Shown here: piece by piece, positions 58,476-64,000 of the stretch
Numbering within the stretch: the stretch's first letter is position 1
How the letters are laid out: every line of letters starts with the position of its first letter
Source of the DNA: Bacteroidales bacterium UBA1173
Lineage (GTDB): Bacteria > Bacteroidota > Bacteroidia > Bacteroidales > F082
NCBI GenBank assembly: GCA_002311655.1
Contig: DBYZ01000007.1
Span: 2,675 to 66,674 of the forward strand
Direction: 5' to 3'
DNA length: 64,000 nucleotides
Notes under the pieces: generated by a model
Told to the model about the DNA's origin: nothing
What the model saw: the letters and a program-made list of their open reading frames with translations, nothing else
Databases searched by the model: none
Program-made: the position numbers and the translations under genes

Positions 58476-59525
58476 TTATAAAATAAGCATTGCGTCGCCG
58501 TAGGTGAAGAAGTTATATTTCTCTGCGACGGCTTCTTTATAAGCTTTCATTAAGAAATCGTATCCTGCGAAGGCTGCCACTTCCATCATCATCGGAGATT
58601 TCGGGAGGTGGAAGTTGGTGATGAGCGCATCGGCGGTGTTGAAATCGTAAGGCGGGAAGATGAACTTGTTGGTCCAGCCTTTCATCGGTTTCAGCTTGCC
58701 TGTGATGCTAACCACTGTCTCCATGACCTTCAAAGTGGTTGTTCCGACAGCGAAAACTCTATGTTTCGCCTCTTTCGTCTCGTTAATGAGGTCGCAAGTC
58801 TCCTGCGAGATATTGATTTCCTCAGAGTCGGTCTTGTGTTTTGTCAAATCCTCGACCTCGATGTCACGGAAGTTACCCATGCCTGTGTGCAGAGTCACTT
58901 CGGCGAAGTTGACATCCTGAAGCTCCATACGTTTCATCAAAATCTTGCTGAAATGCATACCTGCTGTAGGAGCTGCGACAGAGCCTTCCTGTGTTGCGTA
59001 GACTGTCTGGTAGTTGAACTCGTCATCTGGCTCAACAGGACGCTGAATAGTCTTCGGAAGCGGTGTCTCACCAAGTCCCATGATGACTTTCTTGAACTCG
59101 TCGTGTGGACCGTCGAACAGGAAACGCAGTGTACGTCCACGTGAAGTGGTGTTGTCGATGACTTCAGCTACGAGCTCGTCGTTTTCGCCGAAATACAACT
59201 TGTTGCCGATACGGATTTTACGTGCAGGGTCGACGAGGACGTCCCAAAGACGACTCTCAGGGTCGAGCTCACGAAGCAGCATCACCTCGATTTTAGCGCC
59301 AGTCTTCTCCTTCTCGCCGTAGAGACGGGCAGGAAACACGCGAGAGTTGTTGATGACGAACAAATCGCCTGGCTGACAATATTCGAGGATGTCGCGGAAC
59401 GTTTTATGCTCAATGGTCTGAGTGTCGCGATGCAAAACCATCATACGGGCATCTTCGCGCTCTTTCGGCGGATACATAGCGATGAGGTCGTGCGGTAAAT
59501 TGAACTTAAACTGTGATAGTTTCAT
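58476..59525 (-). CDS. queA: tRNA preQ1(34) S-adenosylmethionine ribosyltransferase-isomerase
   Basis: A 349-residue enzyme that transfers the ribose of SAM to preQ1 at position 34 of tRNA, the next-to-last step of queuosine synthesis. Typical segments are FNLPHDLIAMYPPKEREDARMMVL, FVINNSRVFPARLYG, TVYATQEGSVAAPTAGMHFS, VTLHTGMGNFRDIEVEDL and TNFHLPKSPMMMEVAAFAG. Full length for the family. Confidence 0.96.
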   Translation of the reverse strand: MKLSQFKFNLPHDLIAMYPPKEREDARMMVLHRDTQTIEHKTFRDILEYCQPGDLFVINNSRVFPARLYGEKEKTGAKIEVMLLRELDPESRLWDVLVDPARKIRIGNKLYFGENDELVAEVIDNTTSRGRTLRFLFDGPHDEFKKVIMGLGETPLPKTIQRPVEPDDEFNYQTVYATQEGSVAAPTAGMHFSKILMKRMELQDVNFAEVTLHTGMGNFRDIEVEDLTKHKTDSEEINISQETCDLINETKEAKHRVFAVGTTTLKVMETVVSITGKLKPMKGWTNKFIFPPYDFNTADALITNFHLPKSPMMMEVAAFAGYDFLMKAYKEAVAEKYNFFTYGDAMLIL

Positions 59526-59636
59526 TTCAAATATTATTTAATTTTTTCAATTTTTCGAAAAAGGAATGCAAATATACAACAAAACGAAAATTTTGTCAAG
59601 AAAAAAATCACAAATTATTGATTTTAAATATATTGG

Positions 59637-59789
59637 CACGCAGAACTCGTAGATTTCGCAGAATTTTCCCGTCATTAAATTTGATTGCTAAAGCAATCTG
59701 ATCTCGCAGAACGTTCTGCGTTTTCTGTTCGCTTGCGAACTATTCCTGTGGAAGACTTATTTCTGCGGTTTCTGCGAGATCTGCGTGAG
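59637..59789. repeat. MITE-like palindromic element (copy 3)
   Basis: A 153-bp element starting CACGCAGAACTCGTAG and ending GCGAGATCTGCGTGAG, nearly collinear with the copy at 46491 (shared TTGCTAAAGCAATCTGATCT and TTCGCTTGCGAACT). It fills most of the gap before the PTS IIC-like gene and contains no frame. Confidence 0.85.
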
Positions 59790-59792
59790 AAT

Positions 59793-60812
59793 TTATTGTG
59801 ACAATAACAAGTCTCCGTCTTTAATCCAATGTAACTTTCTGAATATCATTCCAAAAAGCCACGTTAAAATAGCTGGAAGAACGAAGCAAATGAGCAAAAT
59901 TCCCCACCACATTTGGGCGCCGCCGTCGGGCATTGCTGAGATCACGCCGAGAGGTCCCACCAAGCCGCAAGTGCCCATGCCAGAGCCGATCGGCACGTTC
60001 TCGAGATGGAAAACGCAAGTTGCCAAAGGACCAGTGATTGCTGCAGTAAGTGTTGGAGGTATCCACGTCAAAGGATGACGTAAAATATTTGGCATCTGAA
60101 GCATCGAGGTGCCGAGACCTTGTGAGATGAGTCCGCCCCAGCGGTTTTCCTTGAAGCTCATGACAGCGAAACCGACCATCTGGGCGCAACAACCGGCTGT
60201 TGCAGCACCTCCGGCGATACCGGAAAGACCGATGGCGATACAAATTGCGGCACTTGAAATAGGCAGTGTCAAAGCCATTCCGATGCTGACTGAAACGATG
60301 ATTCCCATCGCGAATGGATGTAAATTCGTAGCATACATGATGAAGTCGCCGAAAGCGGTCATGAAACGACTGATGCCAGGACCGACAAACATTGCGAGTA
60401 ATACACCTGAAATGATTGTAACAGAAGGAGTTACAAGAATATCAACCTGTGTCTCTTTCGACACCATTTTGCCAAGTTCGGTGCTGATTACCACTGCCAC
60501 GAGTACTCCAACAGGACCTCCGAGGGTGTTTCCAGCCACACCGACAGCCACCGCGCTGAACATCACCAAAGCCGGGGCATGGAGAGCATAAGCGATAGCC
60601 ACTCCCATAGCCGGACCCGCAGCTATCTTGCAGTATTTCGCAAACTCAACAAACATCGGTAAATTAAGGCGGTTTCCGATGGTGTCGAAAATTGTTCCTA
60701 TTAGCAGCGACGCGAACAAACCGAGTGCCATCGCGCCAAGAGCGTCAAGCAGATATGCCTTCGCCGAGACATCGACGTTTTTTCTTTTCAAAAATGATTT
60801 AAAGTTGCTCAT
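59793..60812 (-). CDS. PTS IIC-like membrane carrier (PTS_EIIC_2 type)
   Basis: A 339-residue protein with about ten membrane helices and many glycines: YLLDALGAMALGLFASLLIGTIFDTIG, VGVAGNTLGGPVGVLVAVVISTELGK and GGAATAGCCAQMVGFAVMSFKENRWGG. It matches the stand-alone PTS_EIIC_2 family. No EIIA or EIIB partner lies nearby, so phosphotransfer is doubtful and the substrate is unknown. The upstream 86-residue gene overlaps it by 14 bp. Confidence 0.78.
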   Translation of the reverse strand: MSNFKSFLKRKNVDVSAKAYLLDALGAMALGLFASLLIGTIFDTIGNRLNLPMFVEFAKYCKIAAGPAMGVAIAYALHAPALVMFSAVAVGVAGNTLGGPVGVLVAVVISTELGKMVSKETQVDILVTPSVTIISGVLLAMFVGPGISRFMTAFGDFIMYATNLHPFAMGIIVSVSIGMALTLPISSAAICIAIGLSGIAGGAATAGCCAQMVGFAVMSFKENRWGGLISQGLGTSMLQMPNILRHPLTWIPPTLTAAITGPLATCVFHLENVPIGSGMGTCGLVGPLGVISAMPDGGAQMWWGILLICFVLPAILTWLFGMIFRKLHWIKDGDLLLSQ

Positions 60813-61059
60813 CTTTTATCCAATTTTTCAGTTCTTCAACACGTTTTTGATACTTTTCCAACTGACTTTCAACGAAATCGTCGCTATACTTTCTATCGCA
60901 GAAGCCGTTGCCGCGGGCGACGTATTCATCATCGTAGAGAGATCCTAAGACATCTTCATAGTTCTCAACATATTGTTGATTTTCAGCTAAAAGACGTTTT
61001 AAGTCGTCCAAATCAGCTTCAAAAGAATCGCCAGAGGAAAAAATATAGCGTTTTTTCAT
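60799..61059 (-). CDS. small acidic coiled-coil protein, unknown
   Basis: An 86-residue soluble protein, mostly helical and charged (FEADLDDLKRLLAENQQYVENYEDVLGSL and a C-terminal SQLEKYQKRVEELKNWI). Not recognised. It overlaps the PTS IIC-like gene by 14 bp and has a TAATTTTG -7 box upstream (61083-61090, minus strand), so it is very probably expressed. Confidence 0.6.
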   Translation of the reverse strand: MKKRYIFSSGDSFEADLDDLKRLLAENQQYVENYEDVLGSLYDDEYVARGNGFCDRKYSDDFVESQLEKYQKRVEELKNWIKDEQL

Positions 61060-61082
61060 TAAAAATCACCGTTTTGAGTGCG

Positions 61083-61090
61083 CAAAATTA
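61083..61090 (-). promoter_or_regulatory. -7 box for the small protein / PTS IIC-like operon
   Basis: CAAAATTA on the plus strand reads TAATTTTG on the minus strand, 24 bp before the ATG at 61059. Confidence 0.5.
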
Positions 61091-61151
61091 CAAAATTTTA
61101 ACCTGATTTTGCTGATATTTACAATCTTTTTTGAAAAAAATGTAAAATTTT

Positions 61152-61183
61152 TTTGTCTATATGTAAAATATTCTTTACTTTTG
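61152..61183 (+). promoter_or_regulatory. promoter of the membrane-protein/XRE operon
   Basis: TTTG (61152-61155), 20 bp, TACTTTTG (61176-61183) matches both the -33 and -7 Bacteroidota boxes at the right distance, 50 bp before the first gene. Confidence 0.7.
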
Positions 61184-61232
61184 CAGCGTTAACCATTCGA
61201 ATTCAATGTTAAACCATTAAAAAATAAAAACT

Positions 61233-61694
61233 ATGAAAAAGAACTATTTGTTTCCGAACAGCTTCAAACCTGTCGGAGTGGCGCTTACCACAATTGCATT
61301 AATTGCATTAATCATCTGGGTTTGTTTGGAAACCAGCCCGGAATTCAAAATGCCCGCATTGATAAACGGGGATTTATTCAGTGAAGGCAAGTATTTCTGC
61401 ATGGCAGACTGCGGTTTGCTCACATTTATCATCCCAGTTCTTATCACCGGACTCATCTTTATCGGATTTTCAAAAGAAAAAATCGAGGATGAGTTTGTGA
61501 AAAGCATTCGGGAACAATGTCTTGTTTGGGCAACTTATTGTGCAGCTATCTTATTGGTTATCTTCACATTAACCATATATAGCCTGTCTTATCTGTATGC
61601 CATCTACTCTATTTTCCCACTGTTTTTGATTCTTTTCATCATCAAATTTAGAATTGAGCTTTACAGAGCCAACAAAGAAGGAGGTGCACAATGA
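61233..61694 (+). CDS. small membrane protein paired with XRE regulator
   Basis: A 153-residue protein with four membrane helices (VGVALTTIALIALIIWVCL, CGLLTFIIPVLITGLIFIGF, WATYCAAILLVIFTLTIYSL, IFPLFLILFIIKF). Not assigned to a known family. Such proteins are regularly encoded just before a YozG-like XRE regulator, here with a 4-bp ATGA overlap, so the pair probably forms a functional unit. Confidence 0.65.
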   Translation: MKKNYLFPNSFKPVGVALTTIALIALIIWVCLETSPEFKMPALINGDLFSEGKYFCMADCGLLTFIIPVLITGLIFIGFSKEKIEDEFVKSIREQCLVWATYCAAILLVIFTLTIYSLSYLYAIYSIFPLFLILFIIKFRIELYRANKEGGAQ

Positions 61695-61891
61695 AAAACC
61701 GTTTGAAAATAGCGCGTGCTGAACTCAACATCACGCAGGAAGAGCTCGCAAAACGCATCGGAGTAAGCCGTCAGACCATCAACGCGGTGGAATCGGGAAA
61801 ATATGTCCCTTCGACAGTGCTGGCGCTGAAGATGGCACAGGTGTTTGACAAAAAAGTGGAAGAGATCTTCATTTTGGAAGACGAAGATTGA
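61691..61891 (+). CDS. XRE/YozG-like helix-turn-helix regulator
   Basis: A 66-residue DNA-binding protein: MKNRLKIARAELNITQEELAKRIGVSRQTINAVESGKYVPS contains the complete Cro-like helix-turn-helix, followed by LALKMAQVFDKKVEEIF. It is translated by overlap with the membrane protein gene and may repress their common promoter. Confidence 0.9.
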   Translation: MKNRLKIARAELNITQEELAKRIGVSRQTINAVESGKYVPSTVLALKMAQVFDKKVEEIFILEDED

Positions 61892-61915
61892 TTTTTGCTT
61901 TCATTTATTAACAAA

Positions 61916-61942
61916 TAGAGACGCCATATTATGACGTCTCTA
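61916..61942. terminator. TAGAGACG/CGTCTCTA hairpin after the XRE gene
   Basis: A perfect 8-bp stem around an 11-nt loop, 24 bp after the XRE stop and 26 bp from the end of the convergent gene. It is of the same type as the palindrome at 9370-9397. It probably serves as a bidirectional terminator made from a dispersed repeat. Confidence 0.55.
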
Positions 61943-61968
61943 CATAGTGTTTAATAATGATTGAATGT

Positions 61969-63114
61969 TTATTTCATTTCAAACCTTACTAATCTCAGCT
62001 CATTTTCTGAACCTTTAACCTTTTGAATTCCGTATACATAGCCGTTATGGATAACAAACTTATTCTTTTTTATTGAAAGGTCGTAATCAGTGCACTGGAA
62101 TGAGTTTTTAGAGATGGTTTTATTTTGCCCCACTGAATAAGCATGGAATGAGTTTTTACCCGCTTCGTCAATATATTCAAAGAATATGATGTTGTCGCCA
62201 TTGCCTTTGATTGCTGATGTAAACCACGATACAGTTAACGGCTCTGTGATGTGATTCATGCCGTTTTCAAGCTGTTTGACAAACTGCTTCTGTTTCTCGG
62301 CCAGTTTCTCTGGGTTTGGATATTTTTGCCAAATATCGAATTCCTTCTTATACTTTTCGATAGCATCAGACTGCATTTTTTTCTGTTCTTCAACCGACAA
62401 AACTTTTGGTTGCCAATCAAGTTTCTTTTCAATCAGGCTGCTTTCAGTGATATTATAAAGTAACAGCTTTCCCGCATCCGGCAAAGCAATTGCCAAAACA
62501 TTGTCTGAAATCTTAACCATATCTTCTCTGTGGTTTATTAACGCCTTGGCATAAATCATATATTCGCCTCCAATAGAAGTGGTTTCTTCAAAATCATCAT
62601 ATACGATATGATAATCACCGGTGCCAATATCCAAAATAGCAACAAAATAATGCCATTGTGTTTTCCATGAAGTGCCTCCGAAAAGCGCAATCTTATCATT
62701 TGCAAGCGGAATCATTTCGTGGCTTGAGAAATCAACAGTTATTTCATTGACAATCAGCCCGTTATCATTAAAGAAATAGATAATTCCCTGACTGTTTGTT
62801 CCAGTGAAATAGAGGTTGTTAATTTTTCCAAGAACGGGTTGGAGATTGAAAGGCTTTTTCTTTCCGTCTTCATAATATATTTTAATGTCTTTCAATAACT
62901 TACCGTTCTTGTCAAACAATGAATAGCGGTTTTCGTTAGTGTGACTAATCATTGCTGTGCCGTCGTCGAAAACAGTCAGTTTTTTGGCGTTATCGCAGAT
63001 TTTTGTCCAGTCACCGCTAAGGGCGTAAGAGTTATCCTTTACAAGGTTAATTGTCTGTGCATCAACGATATATGATGCAAATGCTAATGTGAGAATTAAA
63101 AACAATTTTTTCAT
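61969..63114 (-). CDS. secreted propeller-like protein downstream of sigma/anti-sigma genes
   Basis: A 381-residue protein with signal MKKLFLILTLAFASYIVDAQ. Repeated segments such as LTVFDDGTAMISHTNENRYSLFDKNGKLLKDI, NLYFTGTNSQGIIYFFNDNGLIV and DNVLAIALPDAGKLLLYNI suggest a six-bladed propeller. Not assigned further. It starts 11 bp after the anti-sigma gene, so it is probably co-expressed with, or a target of, the ECF system. Confidence 0.6.
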   Translation of the reverse strand: MKKLFLILTLAFASYIVDAQTINLVKDNSYALSGDWTKICDNAKKLTVFDDGTAMISHTNENRYSLFDKNGKLLKDIKIYYEDGKKKPFNLQPVLGKINNLYFTGTNSQGIIYFFNDNGLIVNEITVDFSSHEMIPLANDKIALFGGTSWKTQWHYFVAILDIGTGDYHIVYDDFEETTSIGGEYMIYAKALINHREDMVKISDNVLAIALPDAGKLLLYNITESSLIEKKLDWQPKVLSVEEQKKMQSDAIEKYKKEFDIWQKYPNPEKLAEKQKQFVKQLENGMNHITEPLTVSWFTSAIKGNGDNIIFFEYIDEAGKNSFHAYSVGQNKTISKNSFQCTDYDLSIKKNKFVIHNGYVYGIQKVKGSENELRLVRFEMK

Positions 63115-63125
63115 AATCTTTATAT

Positions 63126-63542
63126 TTAAATGTTGTTTTCCATGTATGTGAATAATTGTTCTGTCATAGGTTTGTTGGCATCGTATTCCTCGATGGTGAT
63201 AAAGTCGTAGATGTCGAAATTTTCAGGTTCTTTTTTTAAACCTTTGATGATGAAAAATGCCAGCAATATAGCGCAAGCCGTTGAAAGTGAAGAAATTAGA
63301 ACGATTCTTAATGTTCGTGTCTTTTTTGGTTGATATGATAATTTAAACTCTGGAATTTTTATATCATCTGGCACGAATCCATCAAGTGAATCTTTCACTT
63401 TTTCCGAAAAAACACGCTGGTTTTCAACTTGTTTTTTGCATTCTTCGCATGTTTCAAGATGCATTTCGACAGCAACTCTTTCTTCCGGAGAAAGTTCGTT
63501 GTCGATATATTTTTGAATTGTTATTTCATCAAAGTGTTTCAT
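63126..63542 (-). CDS. zinc-finger anti-sigma factor
   Basis: A 138-residue protein: the N-terminal cytosolic ZAS domain has the HxxxCxxC motif (MHLETCEECKKQ, His27, Cys31, Cys34) preceded by YIDNELSPEERVAVE, then one membrane helix (TLRIVLISSLSTACAILLAFFII) and a short outer tail. It would hold the ECF sigma factor encoded upstream (14-bp overlap) at the membrane. Confidence 0.85.
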   Translation of the reverse strand: MKHFDEITIQKYIDNELSPEERVAVEMHLETCEECKKQVENQRVFSEKVKDSLDGFVPDDIKIPEFKLSYQPKKTRTLRIVLISSLSTACAILLAFFIIKGLKKEPENFDIYDFITIEEYDANKPMTEQLFTYMENNI

Positions 63543-64000
63543 ATCCCCTCCTTAATTTTTCCAAAATTCTTGATAAAGTCTTTCCGACAGAATTGAAGTT
63601 TATGCCAGTAATTTCAACTATTTCCTTGTAAGAATAGCCCTCACTGTAAAGCACTACCAGCGATTGGTCTTTGCCGTCAAGTTTTGAAATCAGATTCGAT
63701 AAACTCATTAAATCTATCTGACTGTCAATGTTTTGCGATGTATTATCTTGTTTTGAAACATTTTCATCAGAGATGGTTTTCTTGTTTTTTCTCAAAAAAT
63801 CGACACCTTTATTTATTGTGCATCTGATGAGCCAGTTTTTGGCATCTTTTATGACTTTTTTGTCGTTTTGAACGAAATAATATGCCATAAAAACATCATG
63901 AACCACATCGCGAGCGGCGTCAGAATCGCGGAGCATTTTCGCCGCAATCCTGAACAACCGCTGGTAGTTACTTCGATATGTTATTTCAAAATCAGAATTC
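63529..64000 (-). CDS. ECF-type sigma factor, N-terminus cut by window edge
   Basis: The frame is open to the end of the window: the codons beyond the apparent TTG read ITYRSNYQRLFRIAAKM, normal sigma region 2 text, so the true start lies outside. Region 2 continues DSDAARDVVHDVFMAYYFVQNDKKV and WLIRCTINKGVDFLRKNKK. Region 4 reads LDGKDQSLVVLYSEGYSYKEIVEITGINFNSVGKTLSRILEKL. It pairs with the anti-sigma gene directly downstream. Confidence 0.88.
   Translation of the reverse strand, partial: NSDFEITYRSNYQRLFRIAAKMLRDSDAARDVVHDVFMAYYFVQNDKKVIKDAKNWLIRCTINKGVDFLRKNKKTISDENVSKQDNTSQNIDSQIDLMSLSNLISKLDGKDQSLVVLYSEGYSYKEIVEITGINFNSVGKTLSRILEKLRRGYETL

Overview
The window is chromosomal DNA of a gut-type member of the Bacteroidales (Bacteroidota), probably not a Bacteroides sensu stricto. 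Pointers seen in the sequence are -7 promoter boxes of the TAnnTTTG type, no Shine-Dalgarno sequences, C-terminal Por/T9SS sorting domains, GLUG and BspA-like surface proteins, FISUMP-type and DUF4270 lipoproteins, an IPExxxVDY protein and a Glyco_transf_5-only glycogen synthase. Most genes are core metabolism or information processing. No rRNA, tRNA, CRISPR array or full insertion sequence was seen.

Layout. 1-3.7 kb: end of ornithine carbamoyltransferase, an AspT/YidE-type carrier and adenine deaminase. 3.8-11.8 kb: a lipoprotein remnant, a FISUMP lipoprotein, then a TPR-membrane-HTH regulator followed by two T9SS-secreted surface proteins. 12-19 kb: metG, yraN, polA (degenerate proofreading domain, repeat-derived in-frame insert) and an AlbA_2/ATPase-type regulator. 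19.2-23.8 kb is the most unusual segment: a one-direction operon with a small secreted phospholipase A2-like protein, a twin-arginine-signal peptide carrying 20 cysteines in strict CXXX register, a radical SAM/SPASM maturase, a second SPASM-type protein without a radical SAM cluster motif, a small accessory protein, and tatA-tatC. The first two genes share a 39-nt leader with a covarying hairpin. 23.8-24.3 kb: a long structured, terminated RNA candidate ahead of a small HTH gene. 24.5-31.6 kb: acpP-fabF-rnc-IPExxxVDY, then pheS, a cyclophilin, DUF4270, a glycogen-synthase-like gene and DUF3109. 32-41.3 kb: topA, an AAA ATPase flanked by copies of a T9SS tail, a second surface protein/TPR-regulator pair, DUF1893 and a truncated TPR lipoprotein. 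41.5-51.8 kb: beta-propeller protein, CPBP protease, ECF sigma unit, aspartic protease-PDZ protein, second DUF1893 copy, ECF S component, an unassigned conserved enzyme, glnS, cvpA and elbB. 51.8-64 kb: an oxidoreductase/glycosyltransferase/flippase-like group, ruvC, an arginase-fold protein, glyS, queA, a PTS IIC-like carrier, a membrane-protein/XRE pair, and at the edge an ECF sigma/anti-sigma/propeller group.

Two families of short palindromic mobile-like repeats run through the window: a REPIN-like element (seven loci, two of them inside coding genes) and a MITE-like element of about 135-153 bp (three loci). The best candidate for an under-described system is the CXXX-repeat peptide operon with its own Tat translocase: the sequence suggests a peptide matured in the cytoplasm by radical SAM chemistry and exported by Tat, together with a PLA2-like secreted protein.
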